A DNA stretch of 64,000 nucleotides from Onchocerca lupi (lineage: Eukaryota > Nematoda > Chromadorea > Rhabditida > Onchocercidae). A program made the position numbers and the translations under genes. Shown piece after piece: positions 1 to 11,940 of this stretch (position 1 is the first letter of the stretch; each line of letters starts with the position of its first letter). Location of the stretch: the NCBI GenBank assembly GCA_028564675.1, contig JAOVVO010000004.1, forward strand, positions 434,001 to 498,000, read 5' to 3'. The notes beneath the pieces are model-generated. The model was not told the DNA's origin. It did not search any database and saw only the letters and a program-made list of their open reading frames with translations.

Positions 1-2195
1 GAACTGTTGCTTGTGCGCTGAACTGTGGCTCCAACTGCCGCCGAACTGTTGTCGTGAATTTTTTATTTGAATTGAATTGAGTTGTTGAGAGGTCCGACAA
101 GCGCCAAATATTACCACCAATATCTTGACCAGTGTTGACAGTCGTTGACTTGCGTTGACTCGAGTGAGTGAGTTGAATTTAGTGGGGTATGTTGGTTTGA
201 CTTGGAGTGTGTTGAATTGAAGCCGGATTGTAATAATCCTTTATTGGTACAAAGAGAAATAAGTAGGGGAAAGCGTAACCGTGATGATTTGCAAGCGTGA
301 AGAATGGTAACAGTGATAATCTTGTAAGTGAAATACAAGCTTATATTTGTTAAGTAATGGGAGTGGTTTGATTAACCAGCAGAATACAAAAAAGTGGATT
401 GGAGTTTTCTCATGCTATGTAGGAGATGGTTACATGAGAAACACATTTTTTTGTTATAGATTAACAAACAGATGTGCATAATTATCCATGTAAAAATGAA
501 TACAAATTAGATAACGGATTCATTTCTCAATGTGGGAAAACGTTGTAAATTTGCATAATGAGATAAATCCTTTATGTAAGAGAGGCTTTACAAAAAATAA
601 TTTTACCAGATGTTCAAGATAAGAATGTAACAGATGTTTAAGATTATCTAAAGAAATTTACATAACCTTTCAAATAGAATAATTTTTTTATAGTGTAAGT
701 GAATTAAAATAAAAAGTTAAAACAAGTCAAAAGAAGAAATTTATTTTTTATTTATAAGATTAGTTTGAGATTTGTTGAGTTTCGCGAAATTGAAATTCGC
801 GATAACTGTCTTCGAAATTGATTTGTGACTGAACTTGGACTTGAACTTGAATTTCTGCTGCCGTCGAACTGTGTGACTAAAATTGAAATGCTCTGAAGTC
901 CTGATCTTTCAAATTCTTCGGGGCTCCTCCTCCTCCTCCCTCACATGTCTCTTTATGATTATTTAACCTCATTTTGTTTATCCGTGAATCGGAGCGTTTT
1001 GGCGTCAAAAATTCAGTCTCTTTGAAATTACGTCGCACTATTTGAACTTTAATATTCCTTGTATATCATGATTTTTCCTTTTTTGAATAAAAGTTCTGAT
1101 AGTTTGTAATTTAGCTTACAACCTGGTTGGATTGGAGATTGCTTCTTGCTGTTGTGATTCGATGAAATCAGCAATAGGCTTTATTGTGTTTATATGACAT
1201 TATACACAATATCGCGCTTAACAATAGTAAGGATTAATTGAATAATATATATACAAGGTAAATATACAAGATACTAATAATTGTTTAATGCTCACTATGT
1301 TGTACTTTTCTTTCGTGACTACCATTCTCTTTCGGCTCCACCACTGCTGTTGCTCCTGCTTAGCTGTCCCTCGTGCCATCGAAACTGTTTTCGAAGTTGA
1401 ACTGAGATTGAACTGCTGCTGATACTGGTCCTATCGACACTGCTGTTGAAAACACTGATATTGTAGACTGATCGAAGACACACAATTGATTAACTCGAAA
1501 AGCCCCTTCTTATGTGGATAATCCTTGGTATTGATAGCGGGCGGAGGCTTATAACACATTAATCATAGAAAAGGTTGATTATCAGATCAAAGAATTAGAG
1601 TCAGACAATTCAAAAGTTTCAACATTCTTGAAAGTTGACATCTCACATTTCTTAACATAATGCACATAACTTTATTAGCAGAATTGGGATATGAGAGAGC
1701 AAAGGCCTTTGTGCAGAGGTATGGATAAGCGATTCACTTGCCTAAGAAGCATAACACTAAAGATGAGAGAATAATGTGGATGGAAGGAATAAAAAAAGGT
1801 TAACATGGATAGAAGGGAAGAAGATGAAGGGAACAAAAAAGAGGCAAAATGTAAAAACGATAAAGAAAGAAAAGATGGAGAGAGAGAGAGAGAGAGAAAT
1901 ATTACCAGGCATGTTTTTACCTGCCACGGGAATGACATGACATCTATACTGTCGCGTTTTCTTTCTGATAGTGATAAAATTGTAAGGTTGAATTCTGTTC
2001 TTCAGTTCTCACAGTTTCTTCAATTTTTTGTTTCAATCACTTGGAAAAGGACCACAAACTTGAATAATTAAATCTTTATTATGATAAATTTTTTAATCAA
2101 CAATTTCGATAATATTAAAAAGACAACTTCCATGAAGATAGGATTACACAATAAAGAAAAACTGATATAACACGAGCTGGACCATCCGACTGAGC
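1..2195. other. Intergenic, degenerate repeated motifs
   Basis: I find no supportable gene here. Positions about 1-60, 830-880 and 1380-1450 share a loosely repeated vocabulary built on GAACTG(T/C)TG and TTGAACTTGAA, which looks like decayed copies of one repeat. A short GA run lies at about 1879-1897, and a CTCCTCCTCC run at about 925-940. The open frames on both strands are short and low in complexity. Confidence 0.4.
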
Positions 2196-2361
2196 TCATG
2201 GTTGCCCATTAATTGCAATGTTTGTATCCTCTTCCTCTTCATGAATGGAGGATCCTGATATCATTTTCGGGCTACAAGAAAGATCCTTTGTTGTTTCAGG
2301 AACATGCGCCTTTGTTAGCGCATGAGATTGTTGCTTGTGATTAGCGCATGATGGAAGATAG
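2196..2361 (-). CDS. Possible terminal exon of an unidentified gene
   Basis: On the minus strand an open stretch of 54 codons runs from an AAG acceptor-like site (exon base 2361) to a TGA at 2198-2196. It is less AT-rich than its surroundings, uses GCG and AAG codons, and ends with an acidic tail (EEEEDTN followed by IAINGQP). The start phase is 1, so it would need an upstream exon at higher coordinates, which I could not find in the AT-rich 2.4-5.5 kb stretch. No domain is recognised. It could be a real last exon or a chance open frame. Confidence 0.3.
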
Positions 2362-5300
2362 CTTTTTTAAAGCTCATTGATTAACAGACAAAAAAAATGA
2401 TTTCACAATCAACTAAAGCAAATACGCAACGTCAAATTTAAAATAAAGGAATCGCTGGTTTTCTTCTTTTATCCTCGCTATTTCAGCGACATATACAATA
2501 GTAGATATATAGGTATATGAAAGCGTATCTATTCGAATGCAACGTTGTACTGAAATTTCAAAATAATCGGTTAAGAACTTTCAGAGATTTAAGATTGGTG
2601 AAAACGAACATTTACATTTTCATTTATATAAATAATCAAAACTTCGAAAAATTTAGAAATTAGCCTTGATAAGATTTCTTTTTTAAAAATTTCCATATGC
2701 ATCATAGATTTTTTTGGTTGAAAAAACTTTTTTGCATAGGACACTGCATCATAAGAACTGAAAATGAGGAGATTTTTTATTCTTCACTGAATATTAGCCA
2801 ACTTTATCGAGGATAACAATAAACATTTTTTTGAATCAATGAGAATTATTTGGAGTCACCCTTGCATCGTTCTCTTATCAAAAACCAATTAATTTTAAAA
2901 AATAATATCACTTACTCTAGCAGTAAATCCCTGCCTGTGTTAAGATATATATGTGTTAGAGTAATGCTCAGTTAGGCAGTGGATTATATTTTTTGTCATA
3001 TCAATATATCACATCAATCACAGAACATTTCAGTAGCTCTGATAAAAAGAGATGATTTCCAAGAAAATGGAAAATAAAGGGAGAAATAATGGCAATCAAT
3101 AAAGAAAAGTTCTTATCGATTTAAATAACTTCATTCATTGTAGATTTCCTCTTTATGAAGGGCTGTTTTGGAAAAAAGTTTAAATGAGAGAGATAATTCG
3201 CAATATTTATTATTATTATCCCGATTTTGTCGGTATAATTTTTATGATTCTGTATTCAATTTTTCTCTGATAGCAAGTCATCACATGTAATTTGATTTTT
3301 TCCGATTTTTTCAAAATTTTTGAAAAATCGAATTTAAATAGCATTTCAGAAAATTTTTTAATGATCAAGAAATGTTATCAAAAACCAACAGTGTTTTCCT
3401 CAAAATATACAATAACTATGCACTTAACATTTTATTTAAAGACGATGGCAGATTTATTTATTGGAAAACTTCTGCTTTTTCCGCTGTTGAAAATGCAAAA
3501 TCCATCGGATTGGTTAGAATTTACGTTAGTTCCGGTTTTTTTTTCTTTTTTTTTGGAAGCAATTTAGAACAATATTTTTGAGATAAATTAGATATCGGAA
3601 GCAGTTTAGAACGTTTTTTTTTTTTTTGAGATTAAATTAGAAACTTGATTTGCAACTTACTGGATTGTATTTCAAAAAGAAAAAAAAAATCACTGATTTC
3701 TGAGAGGAATTCTGTTCTAAATTGCAAACGAGTACCGGAATGTAACATAGCAGGTTGCAAAGGATGGTACTGTAAAGAGGAACAGCACAATCAGAACATC
3801 CAAATTATCTTCAAACTCATCTGAAATGATATCTTTCTATTAAATTCTCAATAAATGATAAGTCGCACAATTGCTCACTTAATACCCCAGCTCGCTTATG
3901 TACCTATGAACTGATTATGCACCAAATCGCGTATAAAACATATTTTCCACGTGATTGAAAAGATGTAGCAAGCTCTTAGTACGGCAAACAGCTCGCAACT
4001 TTGTTAGCCGGTTGCGATATTGCTTTCATTTGTTTACGCATTGTTTAGAACGCCGCACTGCTTATGAACCGCCGAAATGCGGAGCTGGAATGCGATAGGG
4101 AAGAACGAACCCGAATTGCTTAGAGCGACAACACCCCCCCTCCCCACTACACTAAAGGTTCAACCTGCACTGTCCAATAAGGATAAATTAAATGCAATTT
4201 GGGAATAAGTTTTTTTTTTTTTTTTGGATTTATTGTGTAGTGAGCAAATTTGTGCGATCATTCAATCATTCTCAGCACCAGTGTTTATTCTAAGTGTGAT
4301 CCTTTATCGTTTATCAAAACAGACATCACATTCAAGCATAATTACAATTACCTTCTGGTAAAAATGTCTACTCATTTTTGCGCGCTGAAACTTGAAAAGC
4401 ATGAAAAGCAAAGATTAGAAATACTACTTTTGAAAATGAAGAATGAATGCAACCAAGCTTTAGTCATAAATATTTATATACTTATGACAGATCTGATGTT
4501 CAGCTGAAGCATGCCATCAAATCATTAAAAGTGCAATATTCCAAGATAAAGGCACTAAAAATTAAAGGAATCATATCGCGAATTACACTTATTCAATGAA
4601 TAAAAGCTAATTTGATATTAAAATTCTAGGCTCTGGTAGAGTTTATATAACTAGAAAATCAACCCCAAAACGGCTGATCCACCACAATGCTACATTGAGG
4701 TGTTTAACCGACATGAAAAACTAATGAATTAATCCACGGTATTGGTGCAGATCTCATGGTATGCTAGATAAGAAAAAAGGGATCAAAAAGTTTCTCGAAT
4801 AGCTATGAATAATGATAGGTCAATGTCACCCAGTACCGAACATCGCTCTGTCTTATCGAGAGAATGACAATCTACAACAATCTGTCACAACATTTCAGCA
4901 ATTCAGTCATTATTCCCATCCCATCATTTCCATCATCACTTTAGAGCGGACATCATTTGCTGGCAAAATTTCCATCCTTTGTCCCATTTCGTTGTCTATA
5001 TACCTTCGAATTAGAAAATATTGTTCTTATTGTTGCTGTTATTATTATTGTCATTGTTGTGCTTCATTGAATCGAAAACTTATTTTCTCAATTTTGCAAT
5101 TAAAATTATTATCACTCCTAGAAATATTAGTTAAAATTTATAGCATATTTTTTAAAAGTGATTTCTGTTTCACTCATTTTTGATTTTTAGACTTTGATGC
5201 GATGAAATGCGCTAGATTAGGAGATTTCCTGTTTTGGAATTATTAATTGTCGGCTCAATTCTTTTCTATCAGAATGAAAAGGTTCTTCTTATAAACGACG

Positions 5301-5544
5301 ATAATTTGGAATCACATTTTTTTTTTCATAAATTTTACGCATAATTCTAATGAAATTAGGTACAATAAGAATAAGCATAATTTAGGAAATTTTCGATAAA
5401 AATAATTTTAAAATGGATTACGTCAGCTTTTTAATATGAAGCCTTATTTCTTGTTTATTAAATCAGATTTCAAATGGAAGTTATTTTCACTTAGCTATCA
5501 CTTGAAAACTTCAGAATCCTAAACATCCAATATCCAATTTGCAG
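2362..5544. other. Intergenic, AT-rich
   Basis: No gene is supported. A GC-elevated patch at about 3960-4140 is open on both strands and may be a promoter or untranslated region. A cysteine-bearing open stretch on the plus strand near 3725-3830 is too short to call. Homopolymer runs occur at about 3538-3553, 3616-3628 and 4209-4226. The missing first exon of the next gene, which should carry a signal peptide, probably lies in this interval. Confidence 0.4.
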
Positions 5545-8500
5545 CAGAGAAATTATTTGGCAAACAGCAGCATACATTGGATTACTGTTTGAAACAGTCT
5601 ATCCAGTAACATCTTATGTGTCAACAACTTTCCAGTGTCCTGAAGGCTTTTATTTGTCAACTTTTAACACTGCATTTATTGGCAAAGATCGTTATTATAA
5701 ATTTGCATGCTCAGCGTTTGATAATATTCATGAGGTCTGTTTTTTGAGCCAACTTGACATTTAGTTTTCGAAATAATTATTGTGATTTAAAATAAACATA
5801 AAGCCAAACAGCCAACATGGAATCAATGTTTGCAACAAAACTTTTGACTGAAATCTTCGATTGTTTTATCTTTGCTACAGATGAATGAAACGTGCAGAAT
5901 ATCGGATAGCGCATCATCTCAACTGGATGACATATATTTAAGTTGCGGAAGCGATCAGGTGAGAATTCAACTCACTAACAGCGGCAATGTTCAGTAGATC
6001 AGGACTAAGCATTTTTCAGACAATGACACGACGAAAAGATCGGATCTGCACTGCTTCCAGAAGATCGGGAGCAGAGCTAATCTTCGGTCAGTAAGGGTGA
6101 ATTTTGGGAGGGATAGTCAACTTCACTCAGTTCCAAATGCTATTCACTTCAGAAAGATAATCTTTTGACCTTTCACACAGTACACAAATATCTTTTTTGG
6201 AAAAAATCTATCTCATACTTCCCTGGCCTAACCTTCGCCAATGATAGGATTATGATGGAGAACAAAGAATAATTCAATATTGTTTGTTGTGCATCACAGA
6301 CAAACTTCCTTTGATTCACTTCTTTTACTAACACAATTGCGGCTCTTTACACGGAATTTCACAACAGGAACTGTCAAGAAATCTAACTAAAGAAATGACA
6401 AGAACCATAACTGGAAATTGAAATCAGTGAAGTGGAACAAATAACTACATCTCTTTGATTCACTTTGCGATTTTTAAATATCTGCATACAAAAAAAACAA
6501 TAATCCCTAACCTGCTTGAACTGCAGCATAGTTCAAATATTTTATATCATATTGCTATATTTTTAAACAAATTGACCTTTTTAACATTGTATTATTGCTT
6601 GCAGTATACGGTGGGTGTCAGAATTATTGAAGATAGTTCCGAAACATTCAACGCATGGCAATTACTTTGCTGTAGTGGGAAATCAGTAAAAATTCGGATA
6701 CATGACTGCATTGATACCAAATTCCTAAATGAGCATCGTCGATCATCAACGTTCTTTACTGGTACACAAATCATACGCAAATGGCAAGCAGTGGTCGATG
6801 ACAAGTTAATTTTCATTTTGATATTTGAAATATTAGTGTACCGCTAAAATATACGATTCGTCAGATATTTAGCTCAGGATTCTGATATCATCTCAAAATT
6901 TTAATACAAACGTCAATTGGACGGAAACGAAGCAAACTAAACAATGCAAAAGTTTTCTTTTTTTCCTTTCAAATAAAGTCAGCGTTTGAGGATTGACGAA
7001 GTAGTCCACTGCCACATTCATCTCTTCATATGTTGCTGCTATTATACGATTATTTTTTTACCATATTCACACCACGATTTTTTCTCGTGTAAACTCTCGA
7101 TTGATGAAAAATTGGATTTAATAAATTTAACAGAGTCATAATGGCATCTGAAAGTATTCATTTTATAAGCGTATCTTACTACTGTTTGATTTGCAGTGAC
7201 TTACGATGGTGGCTTCAATTATGTCCAGTAGATATCATAGATAATAATAGGGAAAAAAATAACAAATCTTCACGAGCTCGACGTCAAATTCCACGGCAAT
7301 GGACTCGTAATCGTTTTGATACTATTGTTAGTTTCCATATTTTATGGAAAAATCAAGTTTTCTATATTTGATGAGATTGCAGTGAAATCTGGAATTAAAA
7401 ATCACATGGACAGTAGCTAGTGTAAAATCTTTAAAAAACAAAGCCAAAAATTTATACAAATGTATGACCATATTTGCTTATTTATTTATAAATGTACTAA
7501 GAAAATAAGCCATTCTACTTTACATCTTCTTTCGCTTAATTTCAGTTGTGAAGAGGTAAACATTTCCAGAAAGATGACCCGATATTCATGAAAGAGGATC
7601 GTTTGAATGATACACACTCAAGATCTTCCAGCAGCGTGAATCGTGCAGAAATAATTCCCAAAATTCCACTGGAATTCGGAAATGAACAAAAAACTGTGAG
7701 AAATTCAAAGATAAATTAAATGAAAATCCTACAAGCCGGTAGCAATGATTCTGTCATTTTATTTACTTAAGAATATGCAGATTAGTCGTTTAATCAGACT
7801 AAAAGATTTATCAGTTATCACTTTGGAAGCATTTCTCATTATACGAAAAACTTTTTGCATGATTGTTTCAGAAATTCAAAGCAATAGCTTTCCAGTCAGT
7901 GTTCTTCTTACTTCTGCCGTGCTAGAATGAAAGGATAAAGAAATGTCGAAAGCAAAATTGGTTTTCGATATTTCTTTATCCTTACATTTAATACAGCAGC
8001 AGTAAGAAATCGTGTGCTTCGTTTATTATCAAGAATTTAATCAAATCCATTTTGAAATTGAGAACACAACAAATTATCGTTTTTTAGTTGTTTCTTGGCG
8101 CTGTCTTATTGAAAATATTCTTCTCTCCTTGTATGAAACATATTTATCTTCCAGAAACTTGTCGCAAATAGAAACACGAAGACAACATTTGTAACAGAGA
8201 TGGAACTACCGCAGTCATCAACGCTAAAATCCTCAACTAATGCGATTAAATCGACAACTTTTTCAACAATAAAGGAAGATGTCGCTATTGATTATTATGA
8301 TCTTTACGATGAAAATTTTGATAAATCGAACCATGAAAGCAGACAAGGGATATTAGGAGGTGTATCCGATTTTTTGCAAAATATTCAGGTAAAAATGCTT
8401 ACCGTTTTATCGCTTCGAAAATTCTAGCAGTGAAACTTCAGAATTCAAAAAAGAATTGGTCTATTTAATATACAATTAAAAACAATCGCTGTTAGTGATA

Positions 8501-9499
8501 AATAAATTGCTAACATGGGAACTACTAAAGTATAACTTTAAAAATAGTTATTTTTAATAATTTTAATTATCGGCGAAGAAAATCGAAGAGTGATGGATGA
8601 TGAATATTGGTATTTCGTAATAAAAGTAGTAATGCCTAATAAATATGCCTTATTATTAGGATTTCTATTAGGACTTCCCAAAACTGATAATTGTTATAAG
8701 TTACAGAGATTATATGAATTAGTAGAAAAAAATATTTAAAAAGGATAATGAGTAGCTGCAATTATAACTGATAATTTTCTGAAATAGACAACATTGTAGT
8801 ATAATATTTAACATTTAAGGATGGTTTATCAATAGCACAAGCAGCTTTACCATCTCATAAAAAACAAATCTATGAGATTACGACTACTACAACCACCGAG
8901 GGGCCAGCTTTTCTGTTAAGTCGAGATGAAGATTCGTTAACAATCGGGATGAAACATGATGGCGAAAGTGGTATTACTAATGCGAGACTCAAACTTCAAC
9001 GGTATATTTTGCATGCTATGAATTTCATCAAAGTAGAAAACTATGTCAGTTTTTCAGACTCAGAAGAACTTCATTTTATCACTGCCGATATCAATATCTC
9101 ATTGCTCACAAATAACTGTTCTGAGTAATTTTTAAATAGTTTCTCTATTATAAGAGAAAGCTGAAAATACATACTCAGATTTCTAGTGCTAAAAATACTT
9201 AAGAATACGAGTGAATGTGAACGGAAAAGCTCTATGTTATTATTTGACAATTTAATTATAATCGGCATTAAATTACAAACTGCAGCATAAAACAGAAAAG
9301 GTAGTGGCCTAACAAATTGCCCATTTTGTTTTTCTGCTCAAGATAATGAAATATTCAATTTTCTTTTTTCAGATTTGGGCCAAAACCATATCGACCAGAT
9401 GAATCGCAAACAGTATCGAAATCATTCAAATTGGGTAGTCCAGGAGCAATTCAGCAAATGTTTCAATTTTTTGGTTTGTGTAAGAATCATGAATTATAA
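5545..9499 (+). CDS. Dermatopontin-like secreted protein, 5' end missing
   Basis: Eight in-phase exons can be joined: 5546-5734, 5881-5958, 6605-6804, 7197-7326, 7570-7695, 8155-8388, 8820-9001 and 9373-9499 (TAA). They give about 422 codons with no frame break. The first 160 residues carry three copies of an aromatic-then-Cys pattern: DRYYKFAC, FNAWQLLCC and DLRWWLQLC. They match in order the D-R-x-W-x-aromatic-x-C repeats of dermatopontin, a small extracellular-matrix protein. About 12 cysteines or cysteine pairs lie in this part. The rest is polar and rich in Ser, Thr and Asp and looks disordered, with a basic RARRQ patch that could be a processing site. No initiator Met or signal peptide is present in the first exon found, so at least one 5' exon is missing. 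The acceptor of the 8820 exon is AAG. The last exon could instead splice at a gtaag at 9480. The family call rests on the motif pattern only. Confidence 0.55.
7904..8012. repeat. Intronic foldback hairpin
   Basis: Within an intron of the dermatopontin-like gene, 7931-7951 and 7963-7983 are inverted copies with one mismatch in 21 bases and an 11-base loop. Weaker pairing extends outward to about 7904 and 8012 (left CTTCTGCCGTGCTAG, right copy CTTACTGCTGCTGTA when reversed). The whole is a hairpin of about 110 bp, like a tiny foldback element or a template-switch palindrome. Confidence 0.7.
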
Positions 9500-11940
9500 T
9501 CATTCTTCGATTTTTTCGCCCCAAAGAGAAAAAAACTAAAATGGTAATGAAAATGATCAGATTTGTTTTAAAGTGAAGAAAGTTTTTCAACGTAACTTCA
9601 AAAGTTTATTGTTTAATATAAAGTTCCAAAACACTCCCATTTGCTGTACACCGTTCTCTTATTTATTCACTTTTGTTATTTTACAACGAAAAAACTTTGT
9701 CGTTCTTTTCACGTTGTGAATATTGTTAAAGCAAAAAGTTATTTCACTTTGCTCGGGCTCAACAGAATTTCATTTCATCAAATGTTGTGGATAACAATTC
9801 CTCCTTGCCAGCAAGAAACTTCTCCAAGCTATTTAGATTGATTCTTTGGTTACTTTTTGTGATAAGAACTGCATCTTTTTATGTGATCAAATTAAAAGGT
9901 TCAAAGAACTAATTTCGAGTGTTGTATGGCAAGTAACCCGATCGGGATAAAAGTACGAGAATCTGCATATCTAGCGCTATATTATTTCAATATTTTATAA
10001 GAAAACAATAGATTAATCTTGTTGGATTTGTAAATTTCCGTGAAGTTTTTAGTATTTATTAATTTCTAAATTAAATTTATTGAGCCTCTCTTAATCTTGG
10101 AAGTTTTCAATTTTTCTGATCCGATTTTTTCTGATTCCTTTAACATATTGATTTTGTTTTATGTTTAGATACTTTACATAATGAGTCTGAAAGTAGTACA
10201 GTAGTCAATTTTGGACACTTTTTTTTTTTATTTCTTGCACATATAACATAAAAATAATGATGAATTTCATTCCGAACCAGACTATTAGCATACCAAAAAT
10301 CTGAAAAAATAAAACATAAAATATTGCTTGTCGAAATAAAAGCAGTACTTTATTTCACTGAAACTTCTACGCTGTCATCTTTTTAAGGAATTCTGAACAT
10401 AAATGAAGGTTAGGAACAGTTCAATGGATTGATTCCTTGGTCTCTAATTTTTTTGGTAAGTTATTCCCGGGAGAGATGGGTAAGCTTTAACAAACATCAG
10501 TGTTTCAATTAACAAGAACACTTCAAAAATTTCACTTTGATTTACCATGGCTCGGCTTCTTCCTTACCCTCTCACTCTTTAATGCAAATTCATGAACTTG
10601 AAGTGCTTTGAATATAAATTCGAACTGTCGTAGCCAGTATTATTTTCGACTTTTGTCACTGTCTGGCATAAATTGATCTCTTGGAAATTCTTATTACTTT
10701 TCGGCACAAAAGTCTTTCCTTACTGATACTTATTCTGAATTCAAAGAGCTGCAGAATTTGAAATATCGCATCATAAATGAGAGTTTAAAAACTGGAGAAC
10801 ATTTGCGAGAGGATGGAATGATAAATAAAATATTCGACATTCCCACAGACTTTTCTATGTGTCAATGCGCAGTCGCTCATTGTCATCATCGAATAGTTTT
10901 TATAATTGCTTCTGCAGAATAAATCAAAGGAAATTAATTCCCAACCGAGAAAACCATCTTCGTAAGGAAAAAAGGAAATGCGATGTGCCATTTATCGATT
11001 ATTACTGACTTCCGGCTTGCTTTTATAATCGTATTGCTGCAAAATCTACCTCCGATCTTTGACCATCCCAGACCGAATGCTCAATTTTGGAGCACAATTC
11101 AAATCGAGTCTTGCACAGACATGCATCTTAGCCCTTTCCACCGAGTGATTACTGTATCAAATTTTCGTGATGAAAGTTATTGACTAAGTCAAACTTTATA
11201 GCGCAAAATGAGTCTTACGTGAGGAGAAATGTTAAAGCAGAGAATAAGAGACTGATTGATTGGAGTGATGTCATTCTGCTGCCATTGGATCTTTTGATAT
11301 TTGATAAAAAGTTGAGGGAAAGAGTTAAGATGAATGAATGTGTATTGATAGCAAGAGCGCCTATTAATAGATACTTACCATTTGTCTTGATGCATACTTT
11401 GTTGCTCGCAAAAGTTGAACTTTTTCCCTCTCACTTACTCACCGATTGATTTCTTCTCTGCTTCCTTCCTTTCCTTTCTTCGAAAGTTATTTTCCTTTCC
11501 TTTGAACAGCTACATGCTTACTTTTTATTTTCCGTTTCAAAACAACCAACTCACCTTACATGACACTCATCTTCGAATTTAAACTGTTTCTACATAAGAT
11601 AATCAAGTCTTCACCCTCTCCGTTACACAGACCTTGCCTTCAACCTGGTCTGGATTTTCTCACAACGAAGCTTATTTCATTATTGTTCATCCTGTTTTGA
11701 TTAAAAAACCACGTCCCTTTTCCCATAACCGTAGACTGCCCGGTTTTCCCGTGCCCTGAATGTGAATCCCGGCTGCAGGGAATAAGAGGAGTATCGACCG
11801 GCTAGTCTTTGATCTCTAGATCATATATTCATACCTGTTATTCAATTAGAATACATTCATTCAGTGTCCACCGGAAACATCGAATAAATCTGTAAAAATT
11901 GTTGTCGGTCATTTGCAAGACAACCGGAAGAATCGATTGA
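9500..11940. other. Intergenic, upstream of Kelch gene
   Basis: No gene is supported. The last 250 bases, about 11700-11810, are GC-richer than the rest, with CCCGG and GCCCTG motifs. A pyrimidine-rich stretch lies at about 11450-11510. These would fit a promoter and 5' untranslated region for the gene starting at 11941. Confidence 0.4.

Noticed and set aside
9071..9268. Minus-strand open frame inside the dermatopontin-like gene
   Set aside because: It lies across an intron of a phased plus-strand gene and has no features of its own.
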